Assembly: GCA_017419405.1 (NCBI GenBank)
Contig: JAFOLH010000014.1
Coordinates: 186,001-250,000 of the forward strand
Direction: 5' to 3'
DNA from: Renibacterium sp.
Lineage (GTDB): Bacteria > Actinomycetota > Actinomycetes > Actinomycetales > Micrococcaceae
Length of the DNA stretch: 64,000 bases
Position 1 is the stretch's first letter. The number at the start of each line of letters is the position of its first letter. The notes beneath the pieces are model-generated. The model was not told the DNA's origin. It worked only from the letters and a program-made list of their open reading frames with translations, and searched no databases. Of this stretch, positions 25,360-33,989 are shown in pieces. Both the position numbers and the translations under genes were made by a program.

Positions 25360-26433
25360 GTGAAAATCACTTCTGTCGATGCGATTCTGGTCGACGAACC
25401 CGCCGTGACTCCGGCCTTTCGTTGGCGGGACGGGCTGCCCGGATCCGATGGGCCTACGGTTGCCGCTTGGTTGCGGATCGGCACCGACGAAGGCTTGTTC
25501 GGCTATGCTCCTTGCCGGCGTGGCGTCATCCTGGCCGATTATGTAGCCCGCCGGCTCGAACCCGAGCTCCTCGGCAATGACCCCTTGTCCCGGGAGCTGA
25601 TCTGGCACCGGCTCTGGGAACTCGATCGCATCGAAGATTTCCCCACCTACATCCAGGGCGTCGTTGACGATGCCTTATGGGACCTTGCCGGAAAAATCAC
25701 CGGTCTTCCGGTGCACCAACTGATCGGAAGCTTTCGTGAGTCCGTGCCGAGCTACGCCTCGACGGTCACGTTCGATTCGGTCGAGGCCTACTTGGACGTG
25801 GTCGACCAGTGCTTGGACCTGGGCTTCAGCGCGATCAAACTCCATGCCTGGGGCGACCTGCGCCGGGATCGCGAACTGTGCGAACGGCTCCGGGCGCACG
25901 TCGGGCCGTCGGTGCCCCTGATGTTCGACGGCTCCGCCGGCTACGACCTCTTGGACGCGATCGAACTCGGCAAGACGTTGGCCGCGGCGAATTACCTTTG
26001 GTACGAAGAACCGATCAAGGAGTTCAGCATCAGCGCCTATGCCAGGCTCCGGGAAAAAGTCGATGTGCCGCTCTTGGTCGGCGAGACCAGCGAGGGCGCG
26101 CATATGAACAGCGCGGAATTCATTCATTCGAACGCAGCAGATGCTTTACGCACCGGGAGCTACTATCGGGGCGGAATAACCGGCGCACTGCGGATCGCCC
26201 ACCTTGCCGAGTCTTTCCAAATGCGAGCCGAGGTCCATGGCGGCGGACTCGCCAACACCCATCTGTGCATGAGCATTCCGAACAACACCTACTACGAGGC
26301 GCTGATCGACTCCCGGCACGTCCGGCGACCGGCTGAGGTGGATGCGAACGGACTGGTGCACGCGCCGATGGGGCCGGGCATGGGTCATGAAGAAAGCTGG
26401 GCGGCAGACGGCGCGCCCTGGCTCCGCGGATGA
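25360..26433 (+). CDS. Enolase-superfamily (mandelate racemase subgroup) sugar-acid dehydratase, substrate unknown
   Basis: 357 residues. The GTG at 25360 follows GGAGG and is preferred to a TTG four codons upstream. Barrel residues are visible: AIKLHAWGD (Lys-x-His on strand 2), metal ligands in MFDGSAGYD, WYEEPIKE and VGETSEGA, and a late His in AEVHGGG. The Lys-x-His pair and the distant His fit acid-sugar dehydratases or racemases, but it is not close to the fuconate dehydratase at 9187-10509. It follows the ABC permease by 19 bases, so it probably acts on a sugar acid derived from the imported carbohydrate. Confidence 0.85.
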   Translation: MKITSVDAILVDEPAVTPAFRWRDGLPGSDGPTVAAWLRIGTDEGLFGYAPCRRGVILADYVARRLEPELLGNDPLSRELIWHRLWELDRIEDFPTYIQGVVDDALWDLAGKITGLPVHQLIGSFRESVPSYASTVTFDSVEAYLDVVDQCLDLGFSAIKLHAWGDLRRDRELCERLRAHVGPSVPLMFDGSAGYDLLDAIELGKTLAAANYLWYEEPIKEFSISAYARLREKVDVPLLVGETSEGAHMNSAEFIHSNAADALRTGSYYRGGITGALRIAHLAESFQMRAEVHGGGLANTHLCMSIPNNTYYEALIDSRHVRRPAEVDANGLVHAPMGPGMGHEESWAADGAPWLRG

Positions 26434-26475
26434 GCCGCGGCAACCATCTGAACCGGCCTCCAATAGACTGTTACC

Positions 26476-27888
26476 GTGACGAGCAATGAGAACACCCTGG
26501 ATCTGACCGCGTCTTTCAAGGCCTACGACGTGCGCGGCATCGTCGGCGAAAGCATCACTGCACCCATGGTCGAGGCGATCGGAGCGGCCTTCGTGGACAC
26601 CTTGGACCTCGCCGGGAAAACCGTCCTGGTCGGCGGGGACATGCGGCCGTCGTCACCGGAATTCTGCAAAGCCTTCGCGCACGGGGCGAATCTCCGCGGT
26701 GCGGACGTCAAGCTGCTCGACCTGATTTCCACCGACGAACTCTACTTCGCCTCGGGGCACTTCGACGCGGCCGGGGCGATGTTCACCGCGAGCCACAACC
26801 CGGCCGAATACAACGGGATCAAAATGACCCGGGCCGGCGCCGTGCCGCTGTCGTCGGAATCCGGGCTCAACGAAATCCGGGATCTCACCGCGCAATACCT
26901 GGCGTCCGGCATACCCGCGGTGGAAAACCCGGGCCAGATGGGCGTCCGCGACGTGCTCAAGGATTACGCCCGTTACCTGCGTTCGCTCGTCGACCTCAGC
27001 GGCTCCCGTCCGCTCAAAGTGGTCGTGGACGCCGGCAACGGGATGGCCGGGCTCACCACGCCCGCGGTGCTGGGCAACCAATTGCTGCCCGCATTGCCGC
27101 TGGAAATCATCCCGATGTACTTCGAATTGGACGGCACGTTCCCGAACCACGAAGCCAATCCGCTGGAACCGGCCAATCTGGTCGATTTGCAGGCCGCCGT
27201 CGTCGCGCACGGGGCGGATATCGGCCTGGCGTTCGACGGCGACGCGGACCGTTGCTTCGTGATCGACGAAAAAGGCGATCCGGTTTCCCCCTCGGCGGTC
27301 ACCGCCCTGGTCGCCCGCCGGGAAATCGCCCGGGCCCGTGCAGCCGGCGAAGAAACCCCGACGATCATCCACAACCTGATCACCTCGCGCGCGGTGCCGG
27401 AGCTGGTATTGGCCGACGGCGGCCGGCCGGTGCGCACCCGGGTGGGGCATTCCTTCATCAAAGCAGTCATGGCTGCTGAAGGCGCGGTATTCGGCGGCGA
27501 GCACTCGGCACACTACTATTTCCGCGATTTCTACAACGCGGACACCGGGATGCTCGCCGCGATGCACGTGCTGGCCGCTTTGGGCGAGCAGCCGTTGCCG
27601 CTCTCCGAGCTCGGCGCCGAATACGAACCCTACGTTTCCTCCGGCGAGATCAACTCCAAGATCGAAGACAAAGCGGCCGCGGTCGGCAGAGTCCGCGAAG
27701 TGTACGAACGCGAGGGCGTCACGGTCGATGAATTGGACGGCGTGACCTTCTCCGCGGACTCCGGTGACTGGTGGTTCAACCTGCGGCCATCGAACACCGA
27801 GCCTTACCTGCGCTTCAACGGCGAAGCCAAGGACCGCCCGACCCTGGAGGAACTGCGCGACGCCGTGCTCACGCTGGTCCGCGTCTAG
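26476..27888 (+). CDS. manB: Phosphomannomutase/phosphoglucomutase
   Basis: Alpha-D-phosphohexomutase of 470 residues starting at a GTG. The phosphoserine loop is FTASHNPAEYNG with Ser106, the metal loop is AFDGDADR, and the phosphate-binding loop at the C-terminus is RPSNTEPYLR. It interconverts hexose 6- and 1-phosphates for GDP-mannose and related cell-wall precursors. It lies 42 bases after the enolase-family gene but is a housekeeping function and may have its own promoter. It is followed after 12 bases by nsrR. Mannose versus glucose preference cannot be told from sequence. Confidence 0.92.
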   Translation: MTSNENTLDLTASFKAYDVRGIVGESITAPMVEAIGAAFVDTLDLAGKTVLVGGDMRPSSPEFCKAFAHGANLRGADVKLLDLISTDELYFASGHFDAAGAMFTASHNPAEYNGIKMTRAGAVPLSSESGLNEIRDLTAQYLASGIPAVENPGQMGVRDVLKDYARYLRSLVDLSGSRPLKVVVDAGNGMAGLTTPAVLGNQLLPALPLEIIPMYFELDGTFPNHEANPLEPANLVDLQAAVVAHGADIGLAFDGDADRCFVIDEKGDPVSPSAVTALVARREIARARAAGEETPTIIHNLITSRAVPELVLADGGRPVRTRVGHSFIKAVMAAEGAVFGGEHSAHYYFRDFYNADTGMLAAMHVLAALGEQPLPLSELGAEYEPYVSSGEINSKIEDKAAAVGRVREVYEREGVTVDELDGVTFSADSGDWWFNLRPSNTEPYLRFNGEAKDRPTLEELRDAVLTLVRV

Positions 27889-27900
27889 GCTCGCCCGCCC

Positions 27901-28341
27901 ATGCGGATCAGCGTTTTCGAAGACGCTAGCCTTCGGATCCTGATGCTTCTGGCCGCAACGCCGGATCGCCAACTGACGTCCCGGAGTATCGCCGAAGCAG
28001 TCGGCGTGCCGTACAACCATGTGAGCAAAGCCGTGCTCAAACTGGCCGAACTCGGCTTGTTGGATTCCAGCCGCGGCCGCGGCGGCGGGGTCCGGATCAG
28101 CGTTTCCGGCTTGACCGCCAGCGTCGGCGGGCTGCTGCGTTCCTTGGACAAGGACGAGTTCCCCGCTGCCTGCCGGAGCGCCCAGGGCGATTGCCCGTTG
28201 AACCACCAATGCACCCTGCAATCGGCACTCGACCGGGCCAAAGAGGCGTTTTACCGGAGCTTGGACCAGGTGGTCATCGCCGAGCTGCCGCATCCGGTGC
28301 AGATGCGCCCGGTGCTGCTGGGTCTGCCCGGCATCCGATAG
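27901..28341 (+). CDS. nsrR: Rrf2-family nitric-oxide-sensing repressor NsrR
   Basis: 146 residues. The N-terminal winged helix (LTSRSIAEAVGVPYNHVSKAVLKL) is Rrf2-type. Cys91, Cys98 and Cys104 (ACRSAQGDCPLNHQC) would bind a [4Fe-4S] cluster, and Asp8 (MRISVFED) is the residue that supplies the fourth ligand in the characterised Streptomyces protein. NO destroys the cluster and lifts repression. It is encoded directly before flavohaemoglobin, with a large inverted repeat in the gap, as expected for an NsrR-hmp pair. Confidence 0.92.
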   Translation: MRISVFEDASLRILMLLAATPDRQLTSRSIAEAVGVPYNHVSKAVLKLAELGLLDSSRGRGGGVRISVSGLTASVGGLLRSLDKDEFPAACRSAQGDCPLNHQCTLQSALDRAKEAFYRSLDQVVIAELPHPVQMRPVLLGLPGIR

Positions 28342-28363
28342 CCGGATTTGATTAATTCTACGA

Positions 28364-28425
28364 CTGGTAGAAGACTGGTTTTAAATAAGTATTTTGAATG
28401 CTTATTTAAAACCAGTCTTCTACCA
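28364..28425. promoter_or_regulatory. Long inverted repeat between nsrR and hmp (NsrR operator region)
   Basis: Two 29-base arms (28365-28393 and 28397-28425) separated by three bases are complementary except for one position that would be G-U in RNA. The AT-rich core AAATAAGTATTTTGAATG with its mirror around 28385-28409 resembles an Rrf2/NsrR operator (about 11-1-11). The outer arms (TGGTAGAAGACTGG and its complement) extend well beyond what a dimer needs. The right arm ends 16 bases before the hmp start and overlaps its leader, so the mRNA could also fold into a long hairpin. Confidence 0.75.
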
Positions 28426-28441
28426 CGACGGGAAGAACCCC

Positions 28442-29623
28442 ATGCTGACTCCGGCCTCACGTCCGATCATCCAAGCCACGCTGCCCCTGGTCGGCGCGCG
28501 GCTCGACGCGATCACCGCGCGTTTCTACGACACCATGCTCGGCGAACACCCCGAACTCCTGGACGGGCTCTTCAACCGGGCCAACCAGCGTTCGGGTGAG
28601 CAGCGCCAGGCGCTGGCCGGGGCGATCGCCGGCTACGCCGTGCACCTGCTCAAAGATCCTGCGCCCATAGATCCTGCGGAGCGCAGCGGGCAGCAACTCG
28701 TGGAGCGGATCGCGCACAAGCACGTCTCCTTGGGCATCACTCCGGAGCAGTACCAGCTGGTGTACGACTACCTGTTCGGCGCCATCGCGGTTGAGTTAGC
28801 CGATGTGCTCACCCCGGAGATCGCCGCGGCTTGGACCGAGGTTTACTGGCTCATGGCAGAAGAACTCTCCGGCCGGGAAGCCCAGCTGTATGCCGCCAAT
28901 GGGAATGCCGCGGTCTGGTCGCCCTGGCGGGTGGTGCGCAAGACCCCGGCCGGAACGCACGCGATGAGCTTCGTCGTCGACCCGGCCGACGCCACTGCCG
29001 CCCAACCGGGCCGGCCCGGGCAATACATCAGCGTGAAAGTCCGGATGGCCGACGGCATTCAGCAGACCCGCCAGTACTCGCTCTCCGCCGACGCCGAATC
29101 CAGTCGGCAACGGACTTTCACCGTGAAATACGACGGGGAAGTCTCCCGAGCCCTGCACGACGACGTCCACGTCGGGGACGTCATCGAACTCTCCGCTCCG
29201 GCCGGGGACGTGGCACTGGGCGATTCGGACCGCCCGGTGGTCCTGGCCTCGGCGGGCATCGGCTGCACCCCGATGGCCGCCACGCTCCGATCGCTTTCCG
29301 ATCAGCAGAGCCCGCGGAAAGTCCTGGCTCTGCACACGGAGCGGCGGGCGGAGCAGTGGGCCCTGGCGGACCAGATGCGCCAGGACGTCGCGGCGCTGCC
29401 CGATGGCCAGCTGCAGCTTTGGTTCGAAGAGCCCGCCGAGGGCGCCCACCACGGCCGGATGTCGCTCAAGGACGTCGCCTTGCCGCCGCGCGCCGTCCTG
29501 CACCTCTGCGGTCCGCTGGGCTTCATGCGGGCGATTCGGCAGGAGGCCATCGATCTCGGCATCGAGCCGGAGCACATCCACTACGAAGTGTTCGGACCAG
29601 ACCTCTGGCTCGCCTCAGCGTAA
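28442..29623 (+). CDS. hmp: Flavohaemoglobin, nitric oxide dioxygenase
   Basis: 393 residues. The globin domain (about 1-135) has Tyr29 in ARFYD and proximal His94 in RIAHKHVSLGITPEQY. The FAD domain follows with RQYSLSA, and the NAD-binding domain with GIGCTPM and a C-terminal YEVFGPDLW. It oxidises NO to nitrate with O2 and NAD(P)H in the cytoplasm. The ATG at 28442 with GGAAG seven bases upstream is chosen over the longer frame, which starts inside the inverted repeat. Adjacent nsrR and the operator-like repeat indicate NO-induced expression. Confidence 0.95.
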   Translation: MLTPASRPIIQATLPLVGARLDAITARFYDTMLGEHPELLDGLFNRANQRSGEQRQALAGAIAGYAVHLLKDPAPIDPAERSGQQLVERIAHKHVSLGITPEQYQLVYDYLFGAIAVELADVLTPEIAAAWTEVYWLMAEELSGREAQLYAANGNAAVWSPWRVVRKTPAGTHAMSFVVDPADATAAQPGRPGQYISVKVRMADGIQQTRQYSLSADAESSRQRTFTVKYDGEVSRALHDDVHVGDVIELSAPAGDVALGDSDRPVVLASAGIGCTPMAATLRSLSDQQSPRKVLALHTERRAEQWALADQMRQDVAALPDGQLQLWFEEPAEGAHHGRMSLKDVALPPRAVLHLCGPLGFMRAIRQEAIDLGIEPEHIHYEVFGPDLWLASA

Positions 29624-29638
29624 CTCTCCAGCCGAAAC

Positions 29639-29709
29639 CAGATAGCCGCATGCCTTTCGGTGAGCGCTTTGACGCGCAAATGGCTAACCGAAAGGCAGGC
29701 GGCTATCTG
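29639..29709. terminator. Long stem-loop between convergent hmp and pckG
   Basis: Arms 29639-29661 and 29687-29709 (23 bp, one mismatch) around a 25-base loop. It lies 15 bases after the hmp stop and 13 bases beyond the pckG stop, so it probably ends both transcripts. There is no U-run, and the wide loop is unusual for an intrinsic terminator. A mobile repeat is an alternative. Confidence 0.55.
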
Positions 29710-29722
29710 AAACCGAGTGCAC

Positions 29723-31546
29723 TTAACCCAAGCGCTGCTTCAGACCCTCGAGTTCGCCGAGCAATTCTTCCGGCAGCGAACCGCCGAAACGCCGGTACCA
29801 TTCCTCGATGCTCTCCGACTCGGCGGCCCACTCCAGCGCGTCCACGCGCAACGCGTCAGAAAGCTGCTCGTCCGAGATCTCCAGCCCATCCAGGTCCAGC
29901 GATTCTTTCGTCGGCACGAAACCGATCGGGGTCTCCACCGCGTCGGCCTTGCCCTCGATCCGCTCGATCGCCCACTTGACCACGCGCGAATTGTCGCCGA
30001 AGCCGGGCCAGGCGAAGCCCCCGTCGGCGGTGCGACGGAACCAGTTCACCAAGAAGATTTTCGGCAGCTTCTCCGGATCGCCCTGCTTGGACAGTTCCAC
30101 CCAGTGCTTGAGGTAATCACCGGCGTCGTAGCCAATGAACGGCAGCATCGCCATCGGATCGCGCCGGACCACGCCTACGGCGCCCGCGGCCGCAGCGGTG
30201 GTCTCCGAGGAGAGCGTGGAGCCCATGAAGATGCCGTTGGTCCAATCCCGCGACTGGGTCACCAAGGGGATCGTGGTCTTGCGACGGCCGCCGAACAAGA
30301 TTGCGGAGAGCGGCACGCCGTCCGGCTCGTTGTACTCCGGCGCCAGCATGTCGATCTGATCGATCGGCGTGCAGAACCGCGAATTCGGGTGCGCAGCCGG
30401 CTCGTCGGAATCGGGCGTCCAGGAGTTTCCCCGCCAGTCGGTCAAGTGCGACGGCGTTTCGGTGGTCATGCCCTCCCACCAGACTCCGCCGTCGTCGGTC
30501 AACGCGACGTTGGTGAAGATCGAGTTGCCCTTGGCGATCGCACGCATCGCATTCGGGTTGGTGTCCCAACCGGTGCCCGGCGCGACGCCGAACAAGCCGG
30601 CTTCCGGGTTGACCGCGCGGAGTGCGCCTTCGTCGTCGAAATTCATCCAGGTGATGTCATCACCGAGCGTCTCGACTTTCCAGCCCTTGATCGTCGGATC
30701 GAGCAGCGCAAGATTGGTCTTGCCGCAGGCGGAAGGGAAGGCCGCCGCCAGGTAGTAGGTTTTCTGTTCCGGCGAAGTGAGCTTGAGAATGAGCATGTGC
30801 TCGGCCAACCAGCCCTCGTCGTGCGCCATCACCGAGGCGATGCGCAGCGCGTAGCATTTCTTGCCCAGCAAAGCGTTGCCACCGTAGCCGGAGCCATAGG
30901 ACCAGATTTCCCGGCTTTCCGGGAAGTGCACAATCCATTTCTCATCGTTGCAGGGCCACGGCACGTCTGCCTGCCCGGGTTCCAACGGGGCACCGAGCGA
31001 ATGGACTGCCGGCACGAAGAAAGCATCCAGCTCTTCGATCTTGCGCAGCACCTCGGTGCCGATCCGCGCCATGATCCGCATCGAGGCGACCACATAGGCC
31101 GAATCGGTGATTTCGACGCCGAACTTGGGGCGCTTGGCGTCCAAGTGGCCCATGACGAACGGGATCACGTACATCGTGCGACCGCGCATCGAGCCTTTGA
31201 ACAGGCTGTTCAGCTTGGTCCGCATTTCTGCGGGCTCCATCCAGTTGTTGGTGAAGCCGGCGTCATGTTCCTTGACCGAGCAGATGAAGGTCTGCTCCTC
31301 GACCCGGGCCACGTCCTTCGGGTCGGAGAACGCCGCGAAGGAATTCGGGAAGAGCTCCGGGTTCAGTTTGGTCAGGGTTCCTGCGGCAACCAGTTCCTCG
31401 GTCAACCGGGTGTTTTCGGCCTCGGAGCCGTCGACCCAATAGATCGAATCGGGCTCGGTGAGCTCGGCGACCTCCGCCACCCAATCGAGCAAACGCCGAT
31501 TGGTGGTGGGTGCGGTATCCAGAACTGTTTCTGCAGAGAGGCCCAT
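29723..31546 (-). CDS. pckG: Phosphoenolpyruvate carboxykinase (GTP)
   Basis: 607 residues, the length of GTP-type PEPCK. The signature [13 protein letters not shown], combining P-loop and reactive Cys, is in the centre; [23 protein letters not shown] carries metal and guanine-site residues (quoted as [13 protein letters not shown]). It converts oxaloacetate to PEP at the start of gluconeogenesis and anaplerosis. ATG preceded by GAAGGGAAG. It is transcribed alone. The 277-base region shared with the divergent ggt gene contains a perfect CRP/GlxR-type box, in keeping with carbon-source control. Confidence 0.96.
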   Translation of the reverse strand: MGLSAETVLDTAPTTNRRLLDWVAEVAELTEPDSIYWVDGSEAENTRLTEELVAAGTLTKLNPELFPNSFAAFSDPKDVARVEEQTFICSVKEHDAGFTNNWMEPAEMRTKLNSLFKGSMRGRTMYVIPFVMGHLDAKRPKFGVEITDSAYVVASMRIMARIGTEVLRKIEELDAFFVPAVHSLGAPLEPGQADVPWPCNDEKWIVHFPESREIWSYGSGYGGNALLGKKCYALRIASVMAHDEGWLAEHMLILKLTSPEQKTYYLAAAFPSACGKTNLALLDPTIKGWKVETLGDDITWMNFDDEGALRAVNPEAGLFGVAPGTGWDTNPNAMRAIAKGNSIFTNVALTDDGGVWWEGMTTETPSHLTDWRGNSWTPDSDEPAAHPNSRFCTPIDQIDMLAPEYNEPDGVPLSAILFGGRRKTTIPLVTQSRDWTNGIFMGSTLSSETTAAAAGAVGVVRRDPMAMLPFIGYDAGDYLKHWVELSKQGDPEKLPKIFLVNWFRRTADGGFAWPGFGDNSRVVKWAIERIEGKADAVETPIGFVPTKESLDLDGLEISDEQLSDALRVDALEWAAESESIEEWYRRFGGSLPEELLGELEGLKQRLG

Positions 31547-31703
31547 GATCTTCCCTTCATTGGGTCAGGTAATGCCATTCAGAGTAGGGCGCAGCGGCGT
31601 GGAAATTGATCAGATCCCCCACCGCGATTGCAGATTCGGCGTTTCCGAAGTGCGCCGGATCCTTGAGTTTCCAAGGAATTGAGGCACTTTTCGATCAAGC
31701 TTG

Positions 31704-31719
31704 TGTGATTAAGGTCACA
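31704..31719. promoter_or_regulatory. CRP/GlxR-type box upstream of pckG and ggt
   Basis: TGTGATTAAGGTCACA is a perfect TGTGA-N6-TCACA element. It lies about 158 bases from pckG and 105 bases from ggt in their divergent promoter. A separate 12-bp palindrome, TAGACCGGTCTA (31720-31731), abuts it. Confidence 0.7.
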
Positions 31720-31823
31720 TAGACCGGTCTAGATCAAAGGTCATTTTCAGAATTTGCGATGACCCATTCGGCAAACTGTCGGCACACTCTGCTTTACTTG
31801 CGGGACACTCGTCGAGGAGGACC

Positions 31824-33680
31824 ATGAAACGCTCACCCCTGACCCTCGTCTCAGCATCGGTGCTGACTGCCGCATTGGCCGCCGGACTGGTCGCCTGTTC
31901 CGCCCCGTCGGCGACCGCGCCGATCGAGACCGCGCAACTGCTTTCGGCCGTCGCCCAGGGCACCGGCGGCGCGGTGGTTTCAGACACCCAGCAATCCACC
32001 CGTGCCGGCATCGAGGTACTGAAATCCGGCGGAAATGCCGCCGACGCCGCCGTCGCGGTAGCGGCGATGCTGGGCGTCACCGATCCGTTCGTGGCCGGGC
32101 TGGGCGGTGGCGGGTACCTGGTCTACTACGAGGCCAAAACCGGGCAAGTCAGCACCATCGACGGACGCGAAACCGCCCGCGCAGCGGATACCGCATCGCT
32201 TTTCCTGGACCCCGGCAGCGGAAAACCGCTCAGCACGGAACAGGCTAACGTCGGCGGCATCGCGGTCGGCGTTCCCGGTCAACTCGCCTTGTGGCAGCGG
32301 GCCATCGAGCGTTGGGGAAAGCAGGATCTCGGCTCCGCGCTGAAGCCGGCGATCGCGGTGGCGGACCAGGGTTTCCCGGTGACCACCGCATTGCAGAACC
32401 AGATCGCTGACTCGCAGAAAACCTTCGGCACCTTCCGAAACACCGCGGACACCTACCTGCCCGGAGGCAAGCCCCTGGCCGCCGGGCAGTTGCTGAAGAA
32501 CCCGGACCTAGCGCGGACCTACCAGACCATTGCAGATCAAGGCACCGACGCGTTCTACAAAGGCGAAATCGGCCAGGCAGTGGTCGATGCGGTGAGCAAA
32601 CCACCGGTGGCCGAGGGCAAATCCGCTTCCATCGGGAACATGACCATGGCTGATCTCGCCGCGTACCAGGCACTGGACGCCGAACCGATTCGCAGCAGCT
32701 ACCGGGGCTTGGACGTCTATGGCATGGGTTCCTCGTCATCCGGCGGGGTGACCGTGGGCGAAGCACTGAAGATCCTGGAGCAGTTCCCGCTCAAGGACGA
32801 AAGCAAGGCGGTCGCCACGATGCGCTTCCTGGAAGCCAGCAAACTGGCCTTCGCCGACCGCAACGCCTACGTGGGCGACCGGGCTTCGGTCAAAGTGCCC
32901 GACGACGTGCTGCTCTCCGAAGGCTTCGCGGAGTCCCGGGCCTGCTTGATCGACCCGGCGAAAGCGCTGCCTGCACCGCAGCCGGCCGGGTCGTTGACCG
33001 CTACGGATTGCTCCGTTCCGGTGGCCAGCGGCGTCGAAACCGCCGAAGGCCAACAGACCAATCATTTCGTGGTCTCCGATGCCGAGGGGAATGTCGCGTC
33101 CTACACGAACACCATCAACTTCTACGGCGGCAGCGGAATTCTGGTTCCAGGACGCGGATTCCTGCTCAACAACGAACTCACGGACTTCGATTTCGCCGCC
33201 TCGGCGCCGGGTGCCGACGATCCGAATCTGCCGGCACCGGGCAAACGGCCCCGCTCCTCGATGTCCCCGACGATCGTGCTCCAAGCCGGGAAGCCCTACC
33301 TCGCGTTGGGCTCCCCCGGCGGCTCGACCATCATCACCACGGTGCTGCAGGTCTTGATGAACCGGATCGACCTCGGCATGTCGCTGCAAGATGCGGTCGC
33401 CACACCACGTGCATCCCAGCGCAACGGCGCCACCACTTTGATCGAACCGGCGTTCGAGAAACTGCCGGAAGCAGACCAGGCCAAAGCCGCCGGCTACAAA
33501 TTCGTGGTGGCCCCGACCCCCGACCAGAACCCGGCAAGCGTGACCCCGCCGACCATCGGAGTGGTCGCAGCCCTGGAATTCAGCCCTCCGGGCGCCGGGG
33601 CTGCAGCCGAAATCACCGCGGTCGGGGAAAAGGAGCGCCGCGGCGGGACCAGCGCGCAGGTGGTGACCGCGGGCGGCTGA
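31824..33680 (+). CDS. ggt: Gamma-glutamyltransferase lipoprotein
   Basis: 618 residues. The lipobox GLVAC gives Cys25, so the enzyme is anchored outside the membrane. The N-terminal nucleophile fold has the autocleavage site EGQQTNHFVVSD with Thr412 as expected nucleophile, followed by FYGGSGILVPGRGFLLNNE and the oxyanion-loop stretch SSMSPTIV. It hydrolyses or transfers the gamma-glutamyl group of glutathione-like compounds or polyglutamate. Most homologues read Q-T-T-H at the cleavage site; here the second Thr is Asn. Strong GAGGAGG before the ATG. Divergent from pckG. Confidence 0.92.
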   Translation: MKRSPLTLVSASVLTAALAAGLVACSAPSATAPIETAQLLSAVAQGTGGAVVSDTQQSTRAGIEVLKSGGNAADAAVAVAAMLGVTDPFVAGLGGGGYLVYYEAKTGQVSTIDGRETARAADTASLFLDPGSGKPLSTEQANVGGIAVGVPGQLALWQRAIERWGKQDLGSALKPAIAVADQGFPVTTALQNQIADSQKTFGTFRNTADTYLPGGKPLAAGQLLKNPDLARTYQTIADQGTDAFYKGEIGQAVVDAVSKPPVAEGKSASIGNMTMADLAAYQALDAEPIRSSYRGLDVYGMGSSSSGGVTVGEALKILEQFPLKDESKAVATMRFLEASKLAFADRNAYVGDRASVKVPDDVLLSEGFAESRACLIDPAKALPAPQPAGSLTATDCSVPVASGVETAEGQQTNHFVVSDAEGNVASYTNTINFYGGSGILVPGRGFLLNNELTDFDFAASAPGADDPNLPAPGKRPRSSMSPTIVLQAGKPYLALGSPGGSTIITTVLQVLMNRIDLGMSLQDAVATPRASQRNGATTLIEPAFEKLPEADQAKAAGYKFVVAPTPDQNPASVTPPTIGVVAALEFSPPGAGAAAEITAVGEKERRGGTSAQVVTAGG

Positions 33681-33781
33681 GCCGCAACACCTCCTTGGCC
33701 GCGGTTCCGCCCGAACCCGAGGATTTGAAGACTGGTGCCTTTTCGCGCTACAGTTGTCTTCGGCCTTTTGGCCAGTAAGTT

Positions 33782-33854
33782 GCGGGCGTAGCTCAACGGA
33801 TAGAGCATCTGACTACGGATCAGAAGGTTGGGGGTTCGAATCCCTTCGCCCGCA
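33782..33854 (+). tRNA. tRNA-Arg (anticodon ACG)
   Basis: 73 bases. Acceptor stem GCGGGCG/CGCCCGC, discriminator A, D-arm GCTCAACGGATAGAGC, anticodon loop CTACGGA giving ACG, and T-loop GGGGGTTCGAATCCC. CCA is not encoded. A34 is the known substrate of the deaminase TadA, encoded at 60290-60802, giving inosine for reading CGU/CGC/CGA. Confidence 0.97.
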
Positions 33855-33860
33855 CGATTT

Positions 33861-33895
33861 GAAGCCTCTCACTTCACGGTGAGGGGCTTCTTGCG
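33861..33895 (+). terminator. Intrinsic terminator after tRNA-Arg
   Basis: GAAGCCTCTCAC pairs with GTGAGGGGCTTC (one G-U) around a short loop, followed by TTGCGTTT. It begins six bases after the tRNA end. Confidence 0.75.
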
Positions 33896-33911
33896 TTTCG
33901 ATACTTCTTGC

Positions 33912-33945
33912 CGCAGCTCCACTTCCAAGGGTGGAAAGTGAGCTG
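33912..33945. repeat. Imperfect hairpin downstream of the lipid kinase gene
   Basis: GCAGCTCCACTTCCA ... TGGAAAGTGAGCTGC forms a stem with small bulges. It sits between the convergent tRNA-Arg terminator and the kinase stop, so it may terminate the kinase mRNA. Its left arm resembles that of the element at 34993-35066 on the other side of the kinase gene. Confidence 0.45.
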
Positions 33946-33989
33946 CGATGCTACTGCCCACTTTCCGCCCGGGAAAGCGGGGCCGGACT

